Source: Rutidosis leptorrhynchoides
Taxonomy: Eukaryota > Streptophyta > Magnoliopsida > Asterales > Asteraceae
DNA length: 64,000 bases
Reading direction: 5' to 3'
Assembly: GCF_046630445.1 (NCBI RefSeq)
Contig: NC_092335.1
Coordinates: forward strand, 540,772,501-540,836,500
The notes under the pieces were generated by a model that had not been told where the DNA came from, made no database searches, and saw only the letters and a program-made list of their open reading frames with translations. Both the position numbers and the translations under genes were made by a program. Below, in pieces: positions 1-10,763 of the stretch. The stretch's first letter is position 1, and the number at the start of each line of letters is the position of its first letter.

Positions 1-238
1 GTACAAGATTCAAAACGCAAAGTACAAGATATTAAATTGTACGCAAGGACGTTTGAAAATCCGGAACCGGGACCAGAGTCAACTCTCAACGCTCGACGCA
101 ACGGACTAAAAATTACAAGTTAACTATGTATATAAATATAATATAATATATAATTAATTATATAAATTATATTTATATTATATTTATATATTAAAACCGT
201 CGGCAAGAAAGGTTCCAAAATGAGATGAGCTGTAGAAA

Positions 239-319
239 CAAACTCCGCGAGTTGCGGAGTTTGAAGGCCAAAAAGGCCGCGACTCGCAGAGTCTCCCTAG
301 ACAAAAATGCCTATAAAAG
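239..319 (+). promoter_or_regulatory. LTR promoter: two dyads upstream of a TATA box
   Basis: A 10-bp stem (239-248 with 254-263) encloses loop GAGTT. A second dyad with core GCGACTCGC lies at 279-287. TATAAAAG follows at 312-319. The same order recurs in the 3' LTR (15331-15410) and in the related element at 28447-28534. This is the likely U3 promoter; a role for the dyads is inference. Confidence 0.6.
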
Positions 320-375
320 CCAGCGCAATTCGACGTTTTAAATATCCATATATCCATCCTCTCTATCTATATACG

Positions 376-477
<102 letters not shown>

Positions 478-1852
478 ATTTTAATTTTAATTTTAATTTT
501 AATTTCTAATAATAAGAGTATGTTAGCGAATGTTGTAAGGGTGTAAGTCGAAATTCTGTCCGTGTAACGCTACGCTATTTTTAATCATTGTAAGTTATGT
601 TCAACCTTTTTACATTAATGTCTCGTAGCTAAGTTATTATTATGCTTATTTAAAACGAAGTAATCATGATGTTGGGCTAATTACTAAAATTGGGTAATTG
701 GGCTTTGTACCATAATTGAGGTTTGGACAAAAGAACGATACTTGTGGAAATTAGACTATGGGCTATTAATGGGCTTTATATTTGTTTAACTAAATGATAG
801 TTTGTAATTTTAATATAAAGATTTACAATTGGACGTACCCATAAATAACCATATACACTCGATCGGACACGATGGGTGGGGTATTTATATGTACGAATAA
901 TCGTTCATTTAACCGGACACGGGAATGGATTAATAGTCTATGGAATTATTAAAACAGGGGTGAAATTATGTACAAGGACACTTGGCATAATTGATAACAA
1001 AGTATTAAAACCTTGGGTTACACACAGTCGATATCCTGGTGTAATTATTAAACAAAGTAATAAAACCTTGTTACAGTTTAAGTCCCCAATTAGTTGGAAT
1101 ATTTAACTTCAGGTATAAGGATAATTTGACGAGGACACTCGCACTTTATATTTATGACTGATGGACTGTTATGGACAAAAACCAGATGGACATATTAAAT
1201 AATCCAGGACAAAGGACAATTAACCCATGGGTATAAAACTAAAATCAACACGTCAAACATCATGATTACGGAAGTTTAAATAAGCATAATTCTTTTATTT
1301 CATATTTAATTTCCTTTATTTTATATTTAATTTTACTTCTAATTATCGCACTTTTATTTATTTTCATTGTATTTAATTGCACTTTTAATTAACGCACTTT
1401 TTAATTATTATATTTCATCGCACTTTTATTTATCGCAATTTCATTATCGTTATTTACTTTACGCTTTAAATTAAGTCTTTTATTTATTTAATATTTTACA
1501 TTAGGTTTTAATTGCGACTAAAGTTTTAAAAATTGACAAACCGGTCATTAAACGGTAAAAACCCCCCTTTATAATAATAATATTACTTATTTATATATTT
1601 GTATTTTTATAAATTAAAACTAATATAGCGTTAAGCTTTGTTTAAAAGATTCCCTGTGGACGAACCGGACTTACTAAAAACTACACTACTGTACGATTAG
1701 GTACACTGCCTATAAGTGTTGTAGCAAGGTTTAGGTATATCCATTCTATAAATAAATAAATATCTTGTGTAAAATTGTATCGTATTTAATAGTTTTTTCT
1801 AGTAAAATTTAATAGTATTTTATACCTCTTAGCTTTAACTATCAAGTATTTT

Positions 1853-1870
1853 TGGCGCCGCTGCCGGGGA
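1853..1870 (+). other. Primer binding site, tRNA-Asp type
   Basis: TGGCGCCGCTGCCGGGGA lies 8 bases after the LTR end. It resembles the complement of the plant tRNA-Asp 3' end used by Athila elements. The identical 18-mer follows the 5' LTR at 29859. Confidence 0.85.
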
Positions 1871-3479
1871 TCGAAATCTAGCTTAAAATCCAGAAGCGCA
1901 ACGCTATATAAAAAAAGATTTTTATTTTTAGTTTACTTTTATAAAAAAAATATACGCTTTTGTAAAAATACGTTTTAAAAATTCAAAAATATAAAAAGAA
2001 AAACAAAAAATTTATATATTTTTAAGAGTTTGTTAAATATTTAAGTTTTATAAAGTTTCTTTATTTTTATTTTATAAAAATATAAGTTTTATTTAAATAT
2101 TTTGTTTTTATTTAAAACATAAAAAAATTAAAAACCAAACGAAAAAAATATATATATATAAATCTATTTTTAAGATTTTTATAAAATTATAAAGTATCTT
2201 ATTTTTTTAAAAAAATATAAGTTTTATTAAGTTTTTATAAATATTTTATATAAATATTTAAACAGAAAATAAAAAATATATTAAAAACGGAACCTGTCGA
2301 AGTAAAGCCTGGTACACGTTTGAATTTACAAATCCCGCGACTTGCGGAGTTTTCCAGCTAAGTGTCACGCGACTCGCGGAGGTCTCTCTGACAGGTCACA
2401 CAGAACCCTAATCAGCATTAATTACGGAGTTTAATTATTTTATTTTTACTTTAACCCTAATTAGGTTATATATATTATATTATTTAGTTTAGTTTATTTA
2501 TTATTTGTATTATTTAGTTTAATTAGTTTAATTAGTTTATAAAATTAATAGTTTTATAAAATAAATAATATAAAAATAATATTTTTATAAAAATTGTACA
2601 TTTTGCAACTTTTAGTATATTTTTATATTTTGTCCCTTTTTAATTGTTTTAGCGTAATTTTTTGTATTTTTCGTTCGTATTTAGTTTTAAATATAGTTTT
2701 TTTTGCCATAGTTATTTTTATTTCTAGATTTTTAGGCTTTGCCGTAAAATCCTTTAAGTGCTTTTTCTTTAGACTAAGATTTAGGTGCTTTAGAATTTTG
2801 CGACGCCTTTTTAAGTTTTAGTACCTTTTTAAGTTATTGCCATTTGGGATATAGTTTTACTTTTAAGCTTTAATATTTTTAGACGCAACTTTTAATTCTT
2901 AGTTTTTAGTTCTTTTTTAAGTTTCAACGCACTACTTTCTTATTTTTATTTTTCGACGCCTTTTACCTATGTATCAATTATCACTCCAATTAGTAATCTC
3001 AATTTGCAATTTTAATTTTAAGTTAGTGATAGTAATAAGGTTGGGTTAGTCGAGTGTTTTAAAGTTTCATAAGTCATTTTTTTTTTCTTATTTTCGACGC
3101 CTTTTTTATTTTTCAACCCTTTTCTTTTTCGACATTTTTCGACGCGCTCTTTTTCTTTCTTATTTATCGTCATTCTAGTTTTTAGGACTTAGAATTTTTT
3201 TTCTACTTCTTATCTAAATTTCTTAAAATTACGAAAATTTATTTTAAGTGGTTAAATTGATAGACATCAAAATTTTCTGGTTCGTAGTAATAGTTGGATT
3301 TGTACGTGGACCGGGTTATTGGAGCCAAACAGTACTCAATTATATTGAGACCAAACGAATCCGGCCCCTCTGCTGCATCTTTTGGCTATTCGAAACGTGG
3401 GCAAAATCAGAAAAGTCTATTAATTGGATAACTTATATAATTTTTCTTTCCTTTTAAAAACTAATAGGATATTCAGTGA
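1871..3479 (+). other. Long untranslated leader of the Athila-type element
   Basis: About 1.6 kb of T- and A-rich sequence between PBS and gag, matched in layout and many short blocks by 29877-31133. It contains a structured block at 2293-2395. The small ORFs at 2594-2821 and 3248-3457 look like chance reading of T-rich sequence. The last 200 bases contain a block ending in TCTATTAATTGGA that is shared with the related element just before its ORF. Confidence 0.7.
2293..2395 (+). promoter_or_regulatory. Leader dyad pair enclosed by an outer stem
   Basis: CCTGTC (2293-2298) and GACAGG (2390-2395) form an outer inverted repeat. Inside are CCGCGACTTGCGG (2335-2347) and CGCGACTCGCG (2368-2378). 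The related element has the same architecture at 30127-30229 with different dyad arms. A packaging or dimerisation structure, or a protein-binding site, is possible; the function is inference. Confidence 0.5.
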
Positions 3480-4543
3480 ATGCACCGAGCAAGACGTTCA
3501 CCACCTTTTGTACGTTCACCACCTGTAACCAGATCAAGACATCTAGCAAATATTGTCGCCGTTGATTTTCCTTTAGAATCATCATCCAGTCGACCAAGTA
3601 CTCCAATTCAAATTTCCGATAATTCATTTTTTGAACCCGACCTCACAATTGAGAATCCGGAGAATATTCAGGGACGATTCATAGATCCTGAACCATTAAT
3701 TTTTCCTCCGGAACCACCAATCATTCAAATAGAGATTGTTGAGGAACGAACCATTAAATCAGAATCCTCTAGTGATTCAGATTCAACAAATTCAATTATG
3801 GAGAATCTGGAACCTTTAAGTATGGAAGACCGAATGCCAGCTAAACGCACTGGCCAAGGTCACGCAATTACTCATCCTGACATTAATGCGCCAGATTATG
3901 AAATCAAAGGACAAATTCTACATATGGTGACTAATCAATGCCAATTTAGTGGTGCGCCGAAGGAAGATCCAAATGAACATCTTCGTACCTTTAATAGGAT
4001 CTGCACACTATTTAAAATCCGAGAAGTTGAGGATGAATAGACATATCTCATGTTATTTCCCTGGACTTTAAAGGGAGAAGCCAAAGATTGGTTGGAATCG
4101 TTACCTGAAGGGCGATTGATACATGGGACGTTTTAGTTGAAAAATTTCTTAAACAATTCTTTCCGGCATCTAAAGCCGTAAGACTTCAAGGAGAAATTGT
4201 TACGTTCACACAGAAACCAAACGAAACTCTATATGAGGCGTGGACAAGATTTGGAAAGTTATTAAGAGGATGTCCGCAATATGGTTTAGACACCTGTCAA
4301 ATAGTATAAATATTCTACCAAGGATGCGACATCACTACAAGAAAAGACATAGATATAGCAGCTGGTGGTTCCATTATGAAGAAAACCAAAACTGATACTT
4401 ACAAAATTATTGATAACACTGCTTCCCACTCACATGAGTGACACCAAGAAAAAGACATCGTTAGATCATCTAAAGCAGCTAGAGCCGATTCTAGCCATGA
4501 CTTAGATTCCATTTTCGCAAAGATAGATGCTGTCGAGAGACGA
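3480..4543 (+). pseudogene. Broken gag N-terminal and capsid region
   Basis: The open stretch 3480-4040 (186 codons) encodes a proline/serine-rich N-terminus leading into the retrotransposon-gag capsid domain (APKEDPNEHL at about residues 160-169). A TAG at 4038-4040 ends it. Capsid-like coding, with typical wording such as WLESLPEG and YEAWTRFGKLLRG, continues to about 4440, interrupted by a frameshift near 4110, a TAA near 4308 and a TGA near 4440. Most of these breaks look like transitions. Gag forms the virus-like particle in the cytoplasm; this copy cannot make it whole. Confidence 0.85.
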
Positions 4544-6412
4544 ATGGAAAAGATGACTAAGGATATACATTCAATACGAATTAGTTGTGAGCAGTGTGGA
4601 GGACCACATTTGACAAAAGATTGTCTCAGTATTGAACTAACAATGGAACAAAGAGAGAATATTTCATACATAAACCAAAGGCCTGGAAATAATTATCAGA
4701 ATAATTATCAACCGCCAAGACCAATTTACAATCAAAACCAGAATTATAACCGAAATGTTCCATACAACAACCAACAAGGTCCTAGCAATCAACAAGTATC
4801 CAACAATACTTACAACCAGCAAAGACCTAATTTTCAAAACAAACCACCACAACCCGATGATAAAAAGTCAAATTTAGAAGATATGATGACAAAGCTAGTT
4901 GAAACTCAAACGCAGTTTTTCACATCTCAGAAACAAACCAATGAACAAAATGCTCAAGCATTTAGAAATCAACAAGTTTCTATTCAAAATCTGGAACAAG
5001 AAGTAAGTAACCTAGCAAGGTTAATAGGTGAAAGAAAATCGAGAAGTTTACCTAGTGATACAAATGCTAACCCCCGGAATGAAACAGCTAAAGCCATTAC
5101 CACAAGAAGTGGTACAACACTTAAACCACCTGAAATACCTGTAATTTCTGATGAAGCTATTCCTACTCCACAAGAACCACAACCTGAGCAAGATAAGGAA
5201 AAAGAACCGGTAGTTGAAAAGGTTAATGAAGATAACACAGTTAAGGCTAAACCTTATGTTAAACCATACCAACCACCACTTCCTTACCCGAGTAAAATGA
5301 AAAAAGAAAAACTTGAAGCCGAGCAATCCAAATTCTTGGATATGTTTAAACAAATAAATGTCAATCTTCCTTTCATTGATGTGATTTCAGGAATGCCTAG
5401 ATATGCTAAATTCCTGAAAGATCTAATCTCGAATAGAAAGAAAATGGAAGAACTCTCTGCTGTTACTATGAATGCTAATTGTTCAGCAGTGCTGTTGAAT
5501 AAGATACCAGAAAAATTATCTGATCCAGGAAGTTTCACAATTCCATGTTTTCTGTGTAGTCTTAGTTCAATAGAAGCATTGGCAGACTTAGGTGCTAGTA
5601 TAAATTTAATGCCGTATTCACTATACACTAAACTAGACCTTGGAGAATTGAAACCAACACGAATAAGTATACAACTAGCCGATCGATCAATAAAATATCC
5701 TAGAGGGATAATGGAGAACATGCTAGTTAAAGTTGGTACTTTAGTATTTCCAGTAGATTTTGTTGTTCTGGACATGGAAGAAGATTCTCAAGTTCCTCTC
5801 ATATTAGGAAGACCATTCTTAAACACGGCTAAAGCAATGATAGACGTGTTTGGTAAGAAACTGACCCTAAGTATAGAGGACGAGAGTGTTACCTTTTCAG
5901 TTGATAAAGCAATGCAACAACCGCAATCTGCAGATGATACATGCTATTATATTCAAACTATAGATTCACATGCAGAATTGTTAGAAGAATTTCCAAAATT
6001 ACAAGGAACAGGAGAATGTTCTTTAGAAGAAGGTACTAAACCAATTGATGAAACTGAAATGTTAGCTACACTAATTGCTAATGGATATGAACCAACAACA
6101 GAAGAAATTCAAATGTTAAAAGAAGAAGACAGATATCGATATAAATCATCGATAGAAGAACCACCGACACTAGAGTTAAAGCCACTTCCAAACCATTTGG
6201 AATACGCTTATTTACATGGTGAATCTGAATTACCTGTAATAATATCATCTTCTCTTACTGAAAATGAAAAATCACAACTCATTTCTGTGTTGAAAGCTCA
6301 TAAACCAGCCATTGCATGGAAGATTCATGATATTAAAGGAATAAGTCCTTCGTATTGCACACATAAAATCCTTATGAAAGAAGGTCATAAAAAGTATGTG
6401 CAACGCCAATGA
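4544..6412 (+). pseudogene. Gag zinc knuckle, protease and start of RT (ends at in-frame TGA)
   Basis: 622 codons open. A zinc knuckle of the Athila form CX2CX3HX4C is at residues 15-27 (C15, C18, H22, C27). A long Asn/Gln-rich linker and a coiled-coil-like stretch (about 100-165) follow. The retropepsin-like protease has its active Asp in DLGAS at 348-352 and the flap/LILGRPFL region near 425. The C-terminus enters the RT domain (SYCTHKILM). The TGA at 6410-6412 lies in the same frame as the next segment, so this is one pol frame cut by a single stop. The ATG at 4544 is internal, not a true start. Confidence 0.9.
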
Positions 6413-6427
6413 AGACTAAATCCTAAT

Positions 6428-8749
6428 ATGCAAGATGTAGTTAAGAAAGAAATTATTAAACTGCTAGATGCAGGTTTAATTTATCCAATTTCTGATACTC
6501 CATGGGTAAGCCCAGTTCAATGCGTGCCTAAGAAGGGTGGCATGACTGTCATTACAAATGAGAAAAATGAGCTTATTCCTACTAGGACTGTAACAGGATG
6601 GCGTGTGTGTATTGATTATAGAAAATTAAATGACGCCACCAGAAAAGATCACTTTCCCTTACCTTTTATTGATCAAATGTTGGAAAGATTAGCCGAAAAT
6701 AGTTATTATTATTTTCTTGATGGTTTTTTCGGATATTTTCAAATTCCAATAGCACCCGAGGACCAAGAGAAAACCACATTCACGTGTCCTTATGGTACTT
6801 TTGCTTACAAACGCATGCCATTTGGACTTTGCAACGCCCCTGCAACCTTTCAAAGGTGCATGATGGCGATTTTTCACGACATGATAGAAGAATGCATGGA
6901 AGTTTTCATGGATGACTTTTCAGTCTTCGGTGATACATTTGAATCATGTTTAGTTAATCTTGAACGAATGCTTATTAGATGCGAACAATCAAATCTAGTA
7001 CTTAATTGGGAGAAATGCCATTTCATGGTTAAAGAAGGCATCGTTCTTGGACATAAAATCTCAAAGGAAGGAATTGAAGTGGATAGAGCTAAAGTAGATG
7101 TAATTGCTAAACTTCTACATCCCACCAATGTTAGAGGAGTTAGGAGTTTTCTAGGGCATGCCGGTTTTTACCGACGTTTCATAAAAGATTTTTCTAAAAT
7201 TGCCACTCCTATGAATAAACTCCTAGAAAAGGATGCTCCATTCATCTTTTCAGATGAATGTATCAAATCTTTTAATATTCTTAAAGAAAAACTCACTAAT
7301 GCGCCGATCATGATAACACCAAATTGGAATCTACCGTTTGAACTAATGTGCGATGTAAGTGATTTTGCAATGAGAGCCGTTTTAGGTCAAAGGATTGAAA
7401 AACGATTTCAACCTATATATTATGCTAGTAAGACGTTACAAGGAGCACAAACGAACTACACAACTACTGAAAAAGAACTCCTTGCTATTGTCTTTGCTTT
7501 TGACAAATTTCGTTCATATCTCGTTCTAGCTAAAACGGTGGTCTATACCGACCATTCTGCTCTTAGATACCTATTTTCGAAACAAGATTCCAAACCAAGA
7601 TTAATCCGTTGGATCTTACTCTTACAAGAGTTCGATATTGAAATCCGAGATAAAAGAGGAGCAGAAAATCTCGCCGCTGATCATCTTTCTCGTCTTGAAA
7701 ATCCCGAATTAGAAGTTCTAAATGAATCGGCCATACAAGAAAACTTTCCTGATGAATATCTATTGAAGATAGATTATAATGAAATTCCATGGTTTGCAGA
7801 CTATGCAAACTACTTAGTATGTGGATTCCTTGAAAAAGGATTGTCGTACCAAAAACGAAAGAAATTCTTCAGTGATATAAAACACTATTTCTGGGAAGAT
7901 CCACATTTGTTTAAAAGTTGTCCAGATGGAATAATACGCCGATGTGTATTCAGAGATGAAGCTAGTAAAATTTTAAACCAGTGTCACACAGGACCAACAG
8001 GAGGGCATTATGGGCCTCAACTAACAGCAAGAAAAGTTTATGATGCTGGATTCTATTGGCCTACAATTTACAAAGATGCACACCTTCTTTGCAAATCCTG
8101 TGATGCTTGTCAAAGAGCCGGAAAAATAAGTCAACGTGATGAAATGCCACAAAATATTATTCAAGTATGTGAAGTATTTGACATTTGGGGTATTGACTTT
8201 ATGGGTCCATTTTCGAAATCTCATAATAATCTCTACATTCTCGTAGCCATTGATTATGTATCTAAATGGGCGGAAGCACAAGCTCTCCCAACTAACGATG
8301 CACGAGTTGTAGTCAACTTTTTAAAACATCTTTTTGCAAGGTTTGGAACACCGAAAGCTTTAATAAGTGATCGGGGAACTCATTTTTGTAATAATCAACT
8401 TGAGAAAGTTCTTAAAAGATATGGAGTAACTCATAAAATCTCCACCGCATATCATCCACAAACAAGTGGACAAGTTGAAAATACCAACCGAGCTTTAAAA
8501 CGTATTCTAGAGAAAACCGTAGGATCAAATCCGAAGGAATGGTCCATTAAATTGGAGGATGCACTCTGGGCTTTTAGAACAGCCTGCAAAACTCCAATTG
8601 GAACCACACCTTTCAGACTCGTTTACGGAAAAGCATGTCATCTTCCAGTAGAAATTGAACACAAAGCATTTTGGGCTTTGAAGACATGTAATCTTGATTT
8701 ACATGAAGCCGGACGTCTACGGTTAAGTCAATTAAACGAATTAGAATAA
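6428..8749 (+). pseudogene. Reverse transcriptase, RNase H and integrase core
   Basis: In frame with the preceding segment. RT: VPKKGG near 34, first catalytic Asp in FLDGF (D98), FMDD at 160-163 (D162, D163). RNase H: D309, E near 348, D375. Integrase: zinc-binding His/Cys region from about H520 to the SCDAC cysteines, then D590, D648 and E684, a DD35E spacing. The reading wording ([26 protein letters not shown]) is typical Athila. All catalytic residues are present, but DGFFGYF replaces the usual DGYSGYN near the RT active site. The stretch ends at TAA 8747-8749 before the integrase C-terminus. Confidence 0.93.
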
Positions 8750-9079
8750 TTAAGACATGAAGCATACGAAAATTTGTTAATCTATAAGGAAAGAACGAAG
8801 AAATGGCATGATAAAAGAATCAGAAGTTCAAAAGAACTTAAAGAAGGAGATAGAGTTCTTCTTTTCAATTCACGATTCAAGCTATTTCCTGGAAAATTGA
8901 AATCAAGATGGTCTGGACCATTCATAGTCAAAAGAGTTTTCCCATACGGAACAGTAGAATTAATAAATTCAAATGGGATTGAATTTAAAGTTAATGGTCA
9001 CAGAGTTAAACACTACATAGATTGTCCGATGGAAGTCGACAACGAAGTTAATCACAATTTCGATACCACAGCTAACTAA
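8750..9079 (+). pseudogene. Integrase C-terminal GPY/F-type domain
   Basis: It continues the pol frame after the TAA at 8747-8749; the first ATG is at 8774. The segment has KLKSRWSGPFIVKRVFPYG, the GPY/F-type DNA-binding module that ends Ty3/gypsy integrases, and a short tail to the stop at 9077-9079. The DNA directly after, TGTGGGGAGAATC, resembles the usual end-of-pol sequence of these elements. Confidence 0.88.
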
Positions 9080-9250
9080 GTGTGGGGAGAATCAAGTCTT
9101 TAAAGGATAATATGTATTTCTGTTAGAGTTAGATTTTCTGTTTTCGTGTAGTTCTCGAAAATGGAACCCGAATGGTCTTTCCCTAGCAGACCCAAAAGAA
9201 CTAGTCTTCTCCCCCCATTCTAAATTTTTTATTTTTTTAGGATTTACGAG

Positions 9251-9667
9251 ATGAAGACTTCCTGTGAACTAAACCATGGTCTAATGGTACACGCTTTGAT
9301 CACTAAACGTAATAATGATACACTTCCAAGTGAAATAGTATCATTAATCAGAGGTAAATTGGACGGAGTAAGAAAAGAATCCAGATGCGAAGATAATAAG
9401 TTACAATTTGGTAAAGGAAAATCAAAATACGCAGCGAAAAGGAGAGCACGACACCTTGAAAAATGTCACAAATGCGGAAAATGGTCACACGAAGGTAAAT
9501 GTTCAAATAATCAAACTTATTCAAACACCGAATTTGTTACTTTATGCAGAGATGGACCGTTCATATGTTTAGAAGAAAAAACATTAAATGCTCAAGGTTA
9601 CGCCTATGTAGCCATGGAAAATCAATTAGTCCGACTATCTTATGAGTGGGCTAGAGCATATCACTAA
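9251..9667 (+). CDS. Small basic zinc-finger ORF downstream of integrase
   Basis: 138 codons, intact although gag, pol and the 3' ORF of the same element are broken. Residues 55-71 are strongly basic (GKGKSKYAAKRRARHLEK). A CX2CX4HX3C cluster follows (C72, C75, H80, C84), like a nucleocapsid knuckle but with one residue fewer before the last Cys. No membrane segment or signal peptide is seen. It lies 170 bases after pol, with GATTTACGAG just before the ATG. I do not recognise a named family. It could be an accessory nucleic-acid-binding protein or a displaced gag fragment. Confidence 0.55.
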   Translation: MKTSCELNHGLMVHALITKRNNDTLPSEIVSLIRGKLDGVRKESRCEDNKLQFGKGKSKYAAKRRARHLEKCHKCGKWSHEGKCSNNQTYSNTEFVTLCRDGPFICLEEKTLNAQGYAYVAMENQLVRLSYEWARAYH

Positions 9668-10602
9668 GAATATATTTCACAGGTAAGTTTGTACAGTTTT
9701 TATTTTTATTTTTATTTTTAACCTTTTGATAATAAACGCTAATTTGTTCGCTATAAAGTATTAAATTGGTATTCGATGAAATTAGGTCTTGCGACCGAAA
9801 TTATTGATATCATACAAAAATTTATTACATCACTGCGAAATTTAACGTTTATTCTTAAGGTATAAATATCTTTAATCAATCAACCTAAAATATTTCAAAA
9901 ATTTGTCATGAGTTAAATTAGGTCAATGAACCGAAATTACTTTACCGAAAAGAGGGGCGTATATTTTTGATAATATTTGATTGATTAAAGTGGGATAAAA
10001 GCCAAAAAGATTTTTAATTTTATTTTTACCATGTTTTTAAAAAATTAATAAATTAATATTAAATAAATATTGTAAACTTTTAAAATTGTAAATATTTGGA
10101 AAATTAATATTTTTAATATAAGTTTGTATGTATAAAAACAAAAATATAATTTAAGTTTGTTGTGAATTTATAATATGAATTTTTAATTAAGTTTGGTGTG
10201 AATTTTTAATTTTATGCATTTTAAATTTAAGTTTGGTGTGAATTTAAAAACAAAAATTTACTTTATTTCGCTAAGTTAAAAATATGATTTTTAAAATTCG
10301 TCGTAAGTTGAAGACTAGGTCGTTGAGCCGAAATTGCTTTACCCGAGGGAGGGACGAGAACTTTTATTATCATTATTTTTAATCTTATTGAATTAAAGTA
10401 TGCCAAAAATATTAAAAAACCCAAAAATCTTTGCTTTTAAAACCGCGCTTTAAATAGACAAATTTTAAAATTTTGTCGAGGGATGGACTAGGACATCGTT
10501 TCGAAACGACCTCGTCCTAAATAACAAGGGAAACAAAATTTTAAAATTAATTAATTAATTATTTTATAAGTTAAGGTTTTTATAAAAAAAAAAATGCAAA
10601 CC
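9668..10602 (+). other. Non-coding spacer between the zinc-finger ORF and the 3' ORF
   Basis: No supported ORF. It carries repeated short hairpin-like motifs followed by CCGAAATT: GGTCTTGCGACC near 9787, then variants near 9918 and 10319, and a longer dyad near 10489-10520. Stretches of TAAGTTTGGTGTGAATTT recur near 10142-10240. Confidence 0.5.
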
Positions 10603-10646
10603 CCGCGACTCGCGGAGGACCAAAATTCTAGAAAAAAAAATATAAC
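10603..10646 (+). promoter_or_regulatory. Possible internal promoter for the env-like ORF
   Basis: CCGCGACTCGCGG, a 13-bp odd palindrome at 10603-10615, lies about 25 bases upstream of TATAAC at 10641-10646. A C/A-rich leader and an ATG at 10764 follow. The dyad-then-TATA order matches the LTR promoters of the element. Confidence 0.4.
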
Positions 10647-10763
10647 TCGATCGATCAGACAGTCCCCAACACATAAACATCCCAAAATACTGCGAAAATA
10701 CACACAAAACCACTCCCAAATTCGAAATTTTTCACCATTTTTCATCAAATCTTTCACAAAATC

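Noticed and set aside
239-287. CRISPR-like repeat-spacer array from the repeated GCGACTCGC cores
   Set aside because: Only two copies per site, no uniform spacers, plant nuclear context and location upstream of TATA boxes in LTRs.
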